A stretch of 64,000 nt of DNA. It comes from an uncultured Cryomorphaceae bacterium. GTDB lineage: Bacteria; Bacteroidota; Bacteroidia; Flavobacteriales; Schleiferiaceae. The notes under the pieces are model-generated. The model was not told the DNA's origin. It saw only the letters and a list, made by a program, of their open reading frames with translations, and ran no database searches. A program made the translations under genes and the position numbers. Location: contig CAKZJV010000007.1 in the NCBI GenBank assembly GCA_937120475.1, forward strand, positions 1,566,068-1,630,067, given 5' to 3'. Positions 29,400 to 38,017 of the stretch are shown here, one piece after another (position 1 is the first letter of the stretch; each line of letters begins with the position of its first letter).

Positions 29400-29438
29400 C
29401 AAAACTACACGCTTTTAATTAATCGCAACATTGTTGCG
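29400..29438 (-). promoter_or_regulatory. Zur-type operator overlapping a -33/-7 promoter (box 1)
   Basis: CGCAACA-T-TGTTGCG at 29424-29438 is a perfect 7-1-7 palindrome, the shape of Fur/Zur family boxes. On the minus strand TTG (29428-29426), an 18-bp spacer and TAGTTTTG (29407-29400) form a near-consensus Bacteroidota promoter for the DUF3299 gene. The box covers its -33 element, so bound repressor would block it. On the plus side TACGTTTG at 29472-29479 may serve the oxidoreductase gene. Confidence 0.75.
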
Positions 29439-29593
29439 TTTATTGATTAAAAGCATACATTTGTCCATTATTACGTTTGGGATCGTTTGAAAATTACCCC
29501 GTACTAGGAGAGTAAATCAGTTGGATTGGCAGAGCTGGCCAGTGCTATTGGTGTTGCCCTACTCTACATAGTGCATTCCCAGAATTTTACAAA

Positions 29594-30502
29594 ATGACAG
29601 CCAAGAATCACTTCGATGTAATTATAATAGGTGGAAGTTATGCCGGGCTTTCCGCTGCCATGGCCTTGGGGCGAGCTTTGCGAACGGTATTAATAATTGA
29701 CGGTGGACTACCATGTAACCGGCCAACTCCTCACTCCCATAATTTCATTACCCAGGACGGTGAAAAACCTCATATAATTACCGACAAAGCCCGTTCCCAG
29801 GTTTTGCAGTATCCAACCGTAAGTTTCCTAACGGACCAAGCGGTTAGCGGAGCTCAAACTGATCAAGGCTTTACCATCATTACCAAAACCGGTGCTACTT
29901 TTCATTCTGAAAAACTAATTTTTGCTACGGGCCTTCAGGACCATCTGCCTGATATCAAAGGTTTTTCCGAATGTTGGGGCATTTCGGCAATTCATTGTCC
30001 GTATTGTCATGGTTATGAAGTGAAGCAGGCGAAGACCGGGATCTTGGCCAATGGAGATGTGGCGTTTCACTATGCCCAACTCATTAGTAACTGGACCAAC
30101 AAACTTGCCATTTTTACCAATGGTATTTCTACGCTTACACCCGAGCAAACGCGAAAAGTTGGCAAACGCAATATCCGCGTTGTTGAAAAGGAAATTATGC
30201 ACCTGGATCATCAAAATGGGCAGGTAAGCCGTATTGTTTTTAAAGACCTTTCTACCTATGACCTTAAAGTCATCTACCATCGGGCAAATTATGAGCAACA
30301 CTGTAAAATTCCACAGGAATTGGGTTGTGAACTAACGGAACAGGGTGTTTTGAAGGTAGATATGTTCCAAAAAACTACGGTAGATAATGTGTTTGCCTGT
30401 GGTGATAATGCCAATCCGCTGCGCTCCGTAGCCTGTGCCGTAGCCGCTGGAAACGTGGCAGGCGCTGCTCTTAATAACAGCCTGACCGAAGCCGAATTTT
30501 AA
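29594..30502 (+). CDS. NAD(P)/FAD-dependent oxidoreductase, thioredoxin-reductase-like
   Basis: A 302-residue flavoprotein. The FAD Rossmann motif DVIIIGGSYAGLSAAMALGR is at residues 8-28. A redox pair sits in CPYCHGYE near residue 135. NVFACGDNANPLRSV near 270 is the second FAD-binding motif. The lengths and spacing fit the small thioredoxin-reductase-like group without a thioredoxin partner domain. The NADPH glycine motif is weak (TGILANGDVAFHYAQ). It is followed 18 bp later by the merC-type gene, so the two are co-transcribed and may share the Zur box region. Confidence 0.88.
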   Translation: MTAKNHFDVIIIGGSYAGLSAAMALGRALRTVLIIDGGLPCNRPTPHSHNFITQDGEKPHIITDKARSQVLQYPTVSFLTDQAVSGAQTDQGFTIITKTGATFHSEKLIFATGLQDHLPDIKGFSECWGISAIHCPYCHGYEVKQAKTGILANGDVAFHYAQLISNWTNKLAIFTNGISTLTPEQTRKVGKRNIRVVEKEIMHLDHQNGQVSRIVFKDLSTYDLKVIYHRANYEQHCKIPQELGCELTEQGVLKVDMFQKTTVDNVFACGDNANPLRSVACAVAAGNVAGAALNNSLTEAEF

Positions 30503-30520
30503 AACACTTATTCCTTCACC

Positions 30521-30973
30521 ATGAGATATCTGCTGAGCAATATTAACCTGGACTTCCTGGGATTTGGAGCCTCCTTTTTATGTGCTATTCACTGTGCGGC
30601 TTTACCCTTTATTGTTTCTATTTTACCTTTGGCCGGCCGGGAACTTTTGGGCCATGAATGGGTGGAGTATACCACCATTATTTTGAGTTTTATAATTGCC
30701 TCTATGGCCTTGTTTCACGGTTATAACGGGCATCACCGGAAGTTAATGCCCCTGCTGATGGTGGCCTTGGGTTTTATATGCATCGGGTTCGGTCACCTGA
30801 TTTTTACGGAAGGCCATTTCCTGGAGCTTGTCTTTACCGTTACTGGAGCGCTAATCATTTCCGCTGCCCATATTGTCAACTGGAAACTGATTACTAAATC
30901 CAAAGAGCTAAGCAAGAACAATAGGTATGCCCAGCAAAAGAAACACCTTGTGCGTAACTCAACCGGCCATTAG
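30521..30973 (+). CDS. MerC domain-containing membrane protein
   Basis: A 150-residue protein with four hydrophobic segments. The FLGFGASFLCAIHCAALPF segment in the first helix carries the paired cysteines and histidine of MerC. MerC was first known from mercury uptake. In Bacteroidota such proteins often sit beside Fur/Zur regulators, where zinc or another divalent metal is a more likely substrate. The local context (Zur box upstream, zur gene 970 bp downstream) supports that reading. Confidence 0.85.
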   Translation: MRYLLSNINLDFLGFGASFLCAIHCAALPFIVSILPLAGRELLGHEWVEYTTIILSFIIASMALFHGYNGHHRKLMPLLMVALGFICIGFGHLIFTEGHFLELVFTVTGALIISAAHIVNWKLITKSKELSKNNRYAQQKKHLVRNSTGH

Positions 30974-31009
30974 TTATTTTACGTTTATCAGCTTAGGATA
31001 TTTAGAAAT

Positions 31010-31918
31010 ATGAGTAGAACCATAATTGCGATTTTATTCCTTTTTAGCGGTGTGCTTACCGCACAGAAAACGGATGGTGCCAGCTTAAAATTAGCTTCCT
31101 GGAATATGGAACATCTGGCAGAAAACAATGGCGAGGGCTGTGTGCCGCGAAATGATAGTGATTATTACAAGTTGCGTGATTTTGCCAGGACTTTTGAGGC
31201 GGATGTGGTGGCTCTGCAGGAAGTAGAATCAGCCAAAGCAGTGGCCCGGGTTTTTCCGGAAAGGGATTGGCATATTATCGTTTCTGATCGTGCTCCAAGT
31301 GCATCTTACGAATGCTATGGCAACGGTCAAAAATCAACGCAACAGCGCGTAGCTATGGTCATACGAAAAGGTATTGCCTTCAAAAATGCGGGCACCCTCA
31401 AGGAGCTTGGTCTTGATGAAGATGGATTGCGTTACGGGCTGGTGGTTAAATTAATATGGGCAGCCGATACGCTTGAAGTGATGGCCATACACCTTAAAAG
31501 CGGGTGTTTTGTGGATGACTATACCCTATCCGATAAGGAAGCTTGCGAAATTTTTGAAAGGCAGGTTCCCGTTTTGGATGATTGGATGGAAACGCGAATT
31601 AAAGAGAACCGGCCGTTCGTTGTTTTGGGAGATTTTAATCACCGGATTTCCAGGCCCGAAAACAAACTCAGGCAGGTGCTGAGCGAAATGGACCAACAAC
31701 CAGTGGTGATTAAAAACAGCATGGAAAATCTGAAAAGCTGCCACCCCAGGTATCCGGACCCGATCGATCACATACTATTGGGCTCTGGTGCTGAAAGGTT
31801 CTATGTACCGGGAAGCGAAGCCGTTTATTATTATGCTGAAACACCCGAGGCTATGTTAGAGGAAGATATGCTCAGTGATCACTGCCCGATAAGTGTGGTG
31901 TTGGAAGCAAGGCAGTAG
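31010..31918 (+). CDS. Secreted endonuclease/exonuclease/phosphatase family protein
   Basis: A 302-residue protein with a signal peptide (to about residue 19, LTAQ). The DNase I-like fold shows all core motifs: LASWNMEHL, VVALQEVES with the catalytic glutamate, VMAIHLKSGC, VVLGDFNHRI and DHILLG, and the final LSDHCPISVVL. Substrate (nucleic acid, phosphoinositide-like or other phosphodiester) is not evident. It is the last gene of the oxidoreductase-MerC unit and is convergent with zur. Confidence 0.88.
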   Translation: MSRTIIAILFLFSGVLTAQKTDGASLKLASWNMEHLAENNGEGCVPRNDSDYYKLRDFARTFEADVVALQEVESAKAVARVFPERDWHIIVSDRAPSASYECYGNGQKSTQQRVAMVIRKGIAFKNAGTLKELGLDEDGLRYGLVVKLIWAADTLEVMAIHLKSGCFVDDYTLSDKEACEIFERQVPVLDDWMETRIKENRPFVVLGDFNHRISRPENKLRQVLSEMDQQPVVIKNSMENLKSCHPRYPDPIDHILLGSGAERFYVPGSEAVYYYAETPEAMLEEDMLSDHCPISVVLEARQ

Positions 31919-31942
31919 CAGAATTAGGCGTGGATACTCTGG

Positions 31943-32353
31943 TTAATCCACACACTCATTGCAGAGACCTTCCAGTAATAAAAAGCTCTGGTTTACCTGA
32001 AAACCGCGGGGAATATTGATTTCAGGTATGGATGATTCTTCCAGGCAAACGGTATCTCCACACGAGTTGCACTTGAAATGAGCGTGATTGTCAGAATGGG
32101 CATGATCGAGATCGTGTACATGGTCACATAAGGCATACTTTACCGATACCTGGTCATCAGGCACTTTATGCAATAGCCCGTTCTCTTCAAAACTTTGAAG
32201 GATACGATAAAGCGTTACGCGGTCCATTTTTTGACCAACCAGCTCCTGCACTTCACCGTGCGAGAGAGCCTTTCCACACTCCAGAAAGCACTGAAGTACG
32301 GAAAGGCGCCCGCTTGTTTTTCTAAGATTGTGTTTTTTTAAGAGTGCTTCCAA
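31943..32353 (-). CDS. Fur-family transcriptional repressor, probably Zur
   Basis: A 136-residue metalloregulator. The winged helix (residues 1-75) contains KTSGRLSVLQCFLEC and the recognition segment DRVTLYRILQSFEENGLL. The dimerisation domain has a histidine-rich stretch HVHDLDHAHSDNHAHF and two cysteine pairs, CNSCGDTVC and CNECVD, which hold the structural zinc. The zinc assignment (Zur rather than Fur) rests on context: a histidine-rich lipoprotein five bases upstream, a ZnuD-like receptor before that, and three matching palindromic boxes in the same 6 kb. Confidence 0.88.
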   Translation of the reverse strand: MEALLKKHNLRKTSGRLSVLQCFLECGKALSHGEVQELVGQKMDRVTLYRILQSFEENGLLHKVPDDQVSVKYALCDHVHDLDHAHSDNHAHFKCNSCGDTVCLEESSIPEINIPRGFQVNQSFLLLEGLCNECVD

Positions 32354-32358
32354 AAGGA

Positions 32359-33159
32359 TTACATAATATGAACTTCTGCTTCAAAGATATTCATGTTGTC
32401 CTCATTGTCAATTACAACTACCTTCATCACGTAATAACCGGTTTCAGCATCGGAAGGGATGGCAATATTCACATTTCCGTCCACCTGAAAATCCCAAGTA
32501 ATATCCGCAGAACCGGTAAGGTCAAAATCGGCCTCGTAGATCGCTTCATCCAAAGCACCTTTATGGCTATGACCATGATCGTCATGCTCTTCCTCCAAAC
32601 TTATCCTGATCTCTGCCAGGTCCGTCTCATCTGTTACGGTTCCCATAATGCTTAAGGTACTTCCCTTGGGAGCATGTACTTCATCACTGAAATCAGGGTC
32701 GGTGATGTTAATTTGGGGTTGGCTTGCATTGCTGATCATAAAATCAATTTCCGCAAACTCACCCTCGTTTCCTTCCGCATCAATTAAACGGAATACGGCA
32801 TGGTAAGGGCCAGCCTGGGCATCCTGGGGCACATCCATATGATCATGTACTTTCTGCTCCTTTCCGGAAAGAGCAATGGTCAGTACCTCAGCCCACTTAA
32901 TGGCAGTTTTACCGTGGCTATGCCCATCAAAAATGTCATGTACATCCACCTTTAATTCTCCCAGTGCTTCGTTATCGCTAAGCTCGGCATCAATGTGAAT
33001 TTCATCACCGGCCATAACCACAATGTCATGATCCTCTTCATTAATGGTTACCGACTTGATTACCGGTGCGGTGGTATCTTGATTGTCTTCTTCTTTATCA
33101 CAAGCCACCAACAAAATAGCGAAAGCCGCCATCGAGCTTAAAATTTTAAATCTTTTCAT
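32359..33159 (-). CDS. Histidine-rich DUF4625 lipoprotein
   Basis: A 266-residue lipoprotein (lipobox ILLVACDK, Cys20). Two Ig-like DUF4625 units follow: APVIKSVTINEEDHDIVVMAGDEI and QINITDPDFSDEVHAPKGSTL. Both carry histidine clusters (DIFDGHSHG and EEHDDHGHSHKG) suited to zinc binding. The gene lies between the receptor and zur, with a Zur-type box and a good promoter (TTG-N19-TACATTTG) just upstream. A role as surface or periplasmic zinc chaperone is an inference from composition and context. Confidence 0.85.
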   Translation of the reverse strand: MKRFKILSSMAAFAILLVACDKEEDNQDTTAPVIKSVTINEEDHDIVVMAGDEIHIDAELSDNEALGELKVDVHDIFDGHSHGKTAIKWAEVLTIALSGKEQKVHDHMDVPQDAQAGPYHAVFRLIDAEGNEGEFAEIDFMISNASQPQINITDPDFSDEVHAPKGSTLSIMGTVTDETDLAEIRISLEEEHDDHGHSHKGALDEAIYEADFDLTGSADITWDFQVDGNVNIAIPSDAETGYYVMKVVVIDNEDNMNIFEAEVHIM

Positions 33160-33190
33160 AACTTTTAGTTTAAATCGGAACTTATTTCTA

Positions 33191-33220
33191 CAAATGTAAC
33201 AAAACGCAACAATGTTACAA
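33191..33220 (-). promoter_or_regulatory. Zur-type operator in the DUF4625 promoter (box 2)
   Basis: CGCAACA-A-TGTTACA at 33205-33219 keeps five of seven symmetric positions of box 1. On the minus strand TTG (33220-33218), 19 bp and TACATTTG (33198-33191) form a promoter whose upstream half the box covers. The start codon is 31 bp further on. Confidence 0.7.
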
Positions 33221-33232
33221 AAACGAATTTCG

Positions 33233-35557
33233 CTAAAATCCCAGGTGGAGTGAGAGGATAATATTTCTACCCTGCTCCGGCAAATTCAAAATGCGGTAGC
33301 GCGAAAGGTGTTGCAGGTAAGGGGTATTAAAGATGTTTTGAACCCGTAGGCCTACTTTCAGGCTTATCTTATTGAAATCTCTTTTATAGCCCAGGTTTCC
33401 ATGCACCAAGTGGTAAGCCGGTGTGGCCGCTTCATTGCGATCCGTACGATTCTGAGCAGCCGTCCAACGGTATTCCCCACCTATGCTCCAGCTTTGCTTT
33501 TGGCTCCTTTTCCACACGTATTCCGCACCAAATAAATTGGACAATGGGGGTGTAAAAGGCAGCGGCAGCCCGGTTTCGACATTATAGCTATGCACGTATT
33601 CCAGAGCCGTAGAGAGGTGGAGCGGTTGTACCGGGTGATATTCGGCAAAAAACTCAGCCCCGGTATGAATGGCCTCGGCTTGTGTATAGCGATAGAGCTG
33701 TCCGGCATCGGGTAGCGGAGAAAAACGCGCTGATGGCCGGAGATACAGGAAATTTTGAAAATAGTTGAAAAAAGGAGTGAGCTTCAGGTACAGGTCTTTC
33801 TGGATAAAACTAATACCCAGGTCGGCCTGGTAACCTACTTCCGAATCGAGGTCCGGGGTACCGATCTCGTGTCTGAAAGTACCGTGGTGGATGCCATTGC
33901 TTACCAGCTCTGCGGGTACCGGTATCCTGAAACTACGGGCCAAATTTAGCTTCACATTCCATACCTCATTGGGGTTGTAGGCCAACCCGAAAGCCAGGGC
34001 ATAATTGAGAAAGTCACGCTGTAAGGCGGGTGAACGCTCCACCAGTGAATCCAAGTTGTTAAACCAGGGCTGCAGGTGTTGGCTGGACTTCATATACGCA
34101 TAATCCACCCTGGCCCCGGCATTCCAGTTCCAGGTTGGGGTAAACTCCCCTTCTACCAGGGCAAAAACTCCTCCGTTGTAGCGGTCAAAATCGGGTAGTA
34201 AGTACTCCCAGCCCCGCTTGCGGTTTTGCTGAAACTGATGATTGGTACCCAGGTTGAACTTCAGCTTATGTGCCCGCCAACTGTATATGGAATTGAGGCT
34301 ATAGGTTTTCAGGTCCAGGCCCAGGGCCAGGGTGTTATCGTCATCTATCTCTTGAAAGCCATGAGCATGAGGCCTTGAATTTTCCTGCCTTATATTCTGT
34401 TGAAATCCAAAATCGGTAACCAACCAGTTATTCCCGATTTTAAAGTTCAACTTGGCGTAAGCCTTGGTATGCGTGATGTCCTGGTTGGGCAAACCAATAT
34501 CACCTACATCCCCGATATCACCTACATCATACGCCCTGGGTATGCCGGTTGCACCGGGATACAGTCCCACATTTTGCCGGTATTGGCTCAGCATCAAGCG
34601 TAGGTTAAAGCCGGGTTTCAGCAGACCGTAGTTTAACCTTCCGCTCAGGAGTTTACCGGCCGTGTTCTTTAAGGTATTGTCCGTTACCGGTAGCACAAAA
34701 CCATTATACACAAACTCTTGGGCCGGTATGCGGTAATCTTCATACTGCTGGTAACTTACACGGCCGCTGATAAACTGATTTTTATGACGGTAGGCCGTTT
34801 GCAGTGAATTGCCCAGGCTGTTGTTATTGCTCTTGTAAATTACCGAATAGCTGCCACTCCAGCCTTCTTCCGGGAACGGAGCGGGCAAAACCTTCATTAC
34901 GCCACTAATGGCATCCGAACCGTACTGCAAAGCACCCGGGCCTTTGATAATCTCAACCGATTGAGCGTTGAACGGGTCGATCTCCAGGCCATGGTCCATG
35001 CCCCACTGCTGGCCTTCCTGTTTAATACCCTGGTCGAATACCGCCACCCGGGTTCCGGTAAACCCACGGATCACCGGTTTAGCAATTCCGACACCCGTGT
35101 TGTAGGCATTTAAACCAGGAGACTTCTTTAAAGCTTCGGCCAGGGAGGATTCCATGCCGCCTTCACCATCCTCCAGGTTCACCTTTTCAATGGACAGGGA
35201 AGATTTACGCTGTTGGGTTTTGGAATAGCTCTCTTCTACCAATACTTCCTGAAGCTCGAGAAAAGTAGGGGCTAGCCGAAAGATTAGTACCGTATCTTTT
35301 TGCGCCACTAAATCAAAGTCCTTGGCCTGGTAGCCCGGTACCTCAATGTGGAGGTGATAATTACCGGGTTTTACAATAAACCGGAAATTACCATCCAAAT
35401 CGGTCTGGGCTTGTTGCCCGCTTTCGTGTACCTGAATTTCGCCATAAGGAATAACCTCACCCGATTGCGCATCGAGCAATTGCCCACTGACCTGCACCTG
35501 GGCCGGTAGTACTGCTATGGACAGTAAAAACGGGAGTAAGACTAAAAATTTTCGCAA
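33233..35557 (-). CDS. TonB-dependent outer membrane receptor, ZnuD-like
   Basis: A 774-residue receptor. A signal peptide (to PAQ, residue 20) is followed by a carboxypeptidase-like domain (DAQSGEVIPYGEIQVHESG), a plug (SLAEALKKSPGLNAYNTGVG, VIRGFTGTRVAVFDQG, KGPGALQYGSDAISGV) and a 22-strand barrel ending in HLGF. A histidine-bearing loop (SRPHAHGFQEIDDD) near residue 395 recalls ZnuD-type zinc receptors. The frame starts with TTG; no ATG occurs in the signal region, so TTG is the likely start. Box 3 lies 12 bp upstream. Zinc as substrate is inferred. Confidence 0.88.
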   Translation of the reverse strand: MRKFLVLLPFLLSIAVLPAQVQVSGQLLDAQSGEVIPYGEIQVHESGQQAQTDLDGNFRFIVKPGNYHLHIEVPGYQAKDFDLVAQKDTVLIFRLAPTFLELQEVLVEESYSKTQQRKSSLSIEKVNLEDGEGGMESSLAEALKKSPGLNAYNTGVGIAKPVIRGFTGTRVAVFDQGIKQEGQQWGMDHGLEIDPFNAQSVEIIKGPGALQYGSDAISGVMKVLPAPFPEEGWSGSYSVIYKSNNNSLGNSLQTAYRHKNQFISGRVSYQQYEDYRIPAQEFVYNGFVLPVTDNTLKNTAGKLLSGRLNYGLLKPGFNLRLMLSQYRQNVGLYPGATGIPRAYDVGDIGDVGDIGLPNQDITHTKAYAKLNFKIGNNWLVTDFGFQQNIRQENSRPHAHGFQEIDDDNTLALGLDLKTYSLNSIYSWRAHKLKFNLGTNHQFQQNRKRGWEYLLPDFDRYNGGVFALVEGEFTPTWNWNAGARVDYAYMKSSQHLQPWFNNLDSLVERSPALQRDFLNYALAFGLAYNPNEVWNVKLNLARSFRIPVPAELVSNGIHHGTFRHEIGTPDLDSEVGYQADLGISFIQKDLYLKLTPFFNYFQNFLYLRPSARFSPLPDAGQLYRYTQAEAIHTGAEFFAEYHPVQPLHLSTALEYVHSYNVETGLPLPFTPPLSNLFGAEYVWKRSQKQSWSIGGEYRWTAAQNRTDRNEAATPAYHLVHGNLGYKRDFNKISLKVGLRVQNIFNTPYLQHLSRYRILNLPEQGRNIILSLHLGF

Positions 35558-35561
35558 GCTG

Positions 35562-35584
35562 CAAAATTACGCAACAAAGTTGCA
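35562..35584 (-). promoter_or_regulatory. Zur-type operator and -7 element at the receptor gene (box 3)
   Basis: CGCAACA-A-AGTTGCA at 35570-35584 keeps five of seven symmetric positions. On the minus strand TAATTTTG (35569-35562) fits TAnnTTTG and ends only five bases before the TTG start, which would make the message nearly leaderless. The same box could affect the divergent lipoprotein gene at 35740. Confidence 0.65.
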
Positions 35585-35739
35585 AAAAGTCCACTCAATT
35601 AAAAAAACAGAAAAACTTACTTTGCCCCCGGTCAAACCAGCCTGGCATGGTTGTTTAAAATGCGGGTTAAGTTTAATTTGTCAATCCGCAGAAGTAACTG
35701 TTTATCCCCACAATTGAAATCATTAAAAATGAAAATTCA

Positions 35740-36321
35740 ATGAAACCAATCCGCAAGATGACAAGAATCGCTCGCTTTGGCTTAGCCAGCCTTTTGGGGT
35801 TGCTTAGCTCCTGCGGTAAGGAAGACAGTGAGCTTACCAATGCAAATCAGATTAAGATCATAACCACGGTAGTAATTACACTTTCTCCAGAAGATGAAAG
35901 CGAGGATGTAGTCCTTCGTTTTGAGGACCTGGACGGTAATGGACCGGCACCAGCTCAAATTACGAACGCCACCTTACAAGACAGCTTATGCTACCGTGTA
36001 AGTGTGTTGTTCCGCAATGCCACTACCGATCCGGTGACGGATGTTACCGGTAAGATAAGGACTGAAGCAGAGGAGTACCAGGTTTTCTACCAGTTTGAAC
36101 CAGACCTGAATGTTACACTCGCCTATACGGATAGCGACAGAAACGGTAACCCTTTAGGCTTGGCAAGCCGCCTTTGTACGCTGGCCGAAGGCTCCGTTGA
36201 ATTTACCCTGACGCTACGCCATCAACCGGACAAAAACGGGCTTGACGTTAGTGACGGTGACCTTAGCAATGCCGGTGGTGAAACGGGTATTAAAGCAACT
36301 TTTGACCTAACGGTTCAATAA
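35740..36321 (+). CDS. Lipoprotein of the Bacteroidota 'type 1 periplasmic binding fold' group (copy 1)
   Basis: A 193-residue lipoprotein (lipobox LGLLSSCGK). The body has the pattern of a common Bacteroidota family: ITTVVITLSPEDESEDVVL, FEDLDGNGPAPAQI, EAEEYQVFYQF, YTDSDRNGNPLGL, then LRHQPDKNG and GGETGIKATFDLTVQ. Such genes often stand beside metal-related TonB receptors. It is divergent from the ZnuD-like receptor, sharing the region with Zur-type box 3, so zinc control is plausible. Ligand unknown. Confidence 0.78.
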   Translation: MKPIRKMTRIARFGLASLLGLLSSCGKEDSELTNANQIKIITTVVITLSPEDESEDVVLRFEDLDGNGPAPAQITNATLQDSLCYRVSVLFRNATTDPVTDVTGKIRTEAEEYQVFYQFEPDLNVTLAYTDSDRNGNPLGLASRLCTLAEGSVEFTLTLRHQPDKNGLDVSDGDLSNAGGETGIKATFDLTVQ

Positions 36322-36481
36322 TCTTCAAAAACACAGCTCCGGAAAAGCCGCCCGAATTATCACCATCTACAAACCTGATAGTCCATTGGTTAAGGGTAAA
36401 AAAAATTGATCTAAATTTCATCCTAAATAATTAGGTTTGCCGGACTGTGGACAAAGTCAATTCCACCTGATATAACCTTTT

Positions 36482-37051
36482 ATGAAAAACGTCTTATTTA
36501 AATTGCTTTGCCTGGTTCTGATAGCTTCAGCTTGCAGTAAAGATGATGATTCAGATAACAACCAACAGCCCAACAACGACCCTGAGTTGATTACTACATT
36601 ACGTATGAAACTCATGCCTAATGGTGGTGGCCCTGAAATTACCTTCACCTCCATTGATATGGATGGTACCGGACCAACTCCAGCCACGGTTTATCACGAG
36701 CCTTTGGAGCGTTTTGAACAATATACCGCTACACTCGAATTCTTCAATCAAAGTAAAGATCCGGCCACAGACCTTACCAATGAAATAAAATCCAAAGGGG
36801 CCGAGTATCAGGTTTTTTTCAGTTTTAGTGGTGATGCCACTGTTGATACTGAATATCAGGATGCCGATACCGATGGAAACCCCATTGGATTGAGATCAGA
36901 AATCGAACATATTTCAGGATCTGCCGGTCAGATGAAAATTATACTACGCCACAAACCAAACAAGGCGGGTAATCTTGTAAAGGAAGGAATAATTACCAGT
37001 GCTGGTGGAACCACTGACTTTGAAACGAATTTTCCCGTTTTCTTCCAATAG
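36482..37051 (+). CDS. Lipoprotein of the same group (copy 2)
   Basis: A 189-residue paralogue of the gene at 35740 with lipobox LIASACSK and an Asp/Asn-rich linker. Shared blocks are ITTLRMKLMPNGGGPEITF, IDMDGTGPTPATV, AEYQVFFSF, YQDADTDGNPIGL, LRHKPNKAGN and GGTTDFETNFPVF. The 160-bp gap before it has no clear box. The two copies have drifted well apart, so the duplication is old. Confidence 0.78.
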   Translation: MKNVLFKLLCLVLIASACSKDDDSDNNQQPNNDPELITTLRMKLMPNGGGPEITFTSIDMDGTGPTPATVYHEPLERFEQYTATLEFFNQSKDPATDLTNEIKSKGAEYQVFFSFSGDATVDTEYQDADTDGNPIGLRSEIEHISGSAGQMKIILRHKPNKAGNLVKEGIITSAGGTTDFETNFPVFFQ

Positions 37052-37108
37052 CAATCCTATTGGTGCCCTGGAAAATCTCTTGGATTTCACAAGGTAATTT
37101 TACATCCT

Positions 37109-37116
37109 TATCTTTG
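37109..37116 (+). promoter_or_regulatory. TAnnTTTG -7 element at the HYC_CC_PP gene
   Basis: TATCTTTG fits the consensus and ends 10 bp before the ATG at 37127, so transcription would begin close to the start codon. A TTG at 37080-37082 is 26 bp away, a longer spacer than usual. Confidence 0.5.
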
Positions 37117-37126
37117 CATTGTGAAA

Positions 37127-37558
37127 ATGCTGAAAGCCATACTTTCTTTGGGCCTGAGTGGTATCCTGATTCTCTCCACTATAGGCTTTTCCGTAAGCCG
37201 CCATTACTGCATGGGCAGCCTGGTAACGGAAAGCTTTTTCAACGTGGAAACCGATTGCCCGGCCGATGAACACCTGCATTGTTCGGGTGATGGTGAGCAC
37301 AATTCTCATGAAAAACTGCACTTAAATAGTTGCTGCGAAGATCAGTTGCTTCTTATCAATGGTCTTGAGGTACTCAGCCTTTCCAAGCAACCTATTCAGG
37401 TTTCGGCTCATTTTGTAGCGGCTTTCATTTACACTTCCCTGCCGTTTCAGAAGGAAGCCTTATCACTTTATTCCCAAAAAACTTATTTACCACCCCCGGA
37501 GGCCACGCTGCTGTCCGGAACTGAAATATTGATTCGCGTACAACGTTTTCTGATTTAG
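37127..37558 (+). CDS. HYC_CC_PP family protein
   Basis: A 143-residue protein from the ATG at 37127 (a GTG six bases earlier is possible). It has a signal peptide or N-terminal anchor, then the three motifs that name the family: HYCMG near residue 26, SCCED near 68, and LPPPE near 125. The stretch between them is rich in His, Cys and Asp (DEHLHCSGDGEHNSHEKLH). It lies at the head of a unit with a heavy-metal-associated domain protein and a TonB receptor. The order is recurrent in Flavobacteriia, and copper or a similar soft metal is the likely substrate. Confidence 0.8.
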   Translation: MLKAILSLGLSGILILSTIGFSVSRHYCMGSLVTESFFNVETDCPADEHLHCSGDGEHNSHEKLHLNSCCEDQLLLINGLEVLSLSKQPIQVSAHFVAAFIYTSLPFQKEALSLYSQKTYLPPPEATLLSGTEILIRVQRFLI

Positions 37559-37578
37559 ACCATCTATTTAAAGTAGCG

Positions 37579-37596
37579 GCCATTGTAAGTAATGGC
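37579..37596 (+). other. Small intercistronic hairpin
   Basis: GCCATT GTAAGT AATGGC, a perfect 6-bp stem 20 bp after the HYC_CC_PP stop, without a T-run. It may adjust expression between this gene and the next. Confidence 0.4.
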
Positions 37597-37635
37597 TAAT
37601 TCTCCGTTGAATTATTAAATAGAAATCTGAATATT

Positions 37636-37998
37636 ATGAAAACCTTATATAAAATTCCCCTTTTTTTAATCGGCCTGCTGGCTTTTTCAACTTTCCATGC
37701 CCAGGCACAAACCGAAACCGACACTACGCTCATTGTAAATGGCGTTTGCCACATGTGCAAAATGACCATTGAAAATGCCGCTGAAATTAAAGGCGTAAGC
37801 CAAGTGGAGTGGGACGTGGACAGCAAAGTCCTGGCCCTGGTGTACAATCCTGAAATTACCTCACTGGAAGCCATCAGCCAGGCCATTAATAATTCCGGTT
37901 ACGATACCGAGATCGATACCGCCCCGGAAGAGGCTTATCAGAGTCTTCATAAATGTTGCCACTACCGCGATCCTGAGGTAGTGAAAGAGCACCAGTAA
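37636..37998 (+). CDS. Secreted heavy-metal-associated (HMA) domain protein
   Basis: A 120-residue protein with a signal peptide (to about residue 25, AQAQ). It is followed by one HMA domain: LIVNGVCHMCKMTIENAAE holds the CxxC metal site (CHMC), and LALVYNPEITSLEAISQAIN completes the ferredoxin-like fold. A short C-terminal tail contains HKCCHYRD, a second possible soft-metal site. It probably carries Cu(I) or a related ion in the periplasm for the TonB receptor 19 bp downstream. Confidence 0.88.
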   Translation: MKTLYKIPLFLIGLLAFSTFHAQAQTETDTTLIVNGVCHMCKMTIENAAEIKGVSQVEWDVDSKVLALVYNPEITSLEAISQAINNSGYDTEIDTAPEEAYQSLHKCCHYRDPEVVKEHQ

Positions 37999-38017
37999 AA
38001 ACTTAAATTTCAAGTTT

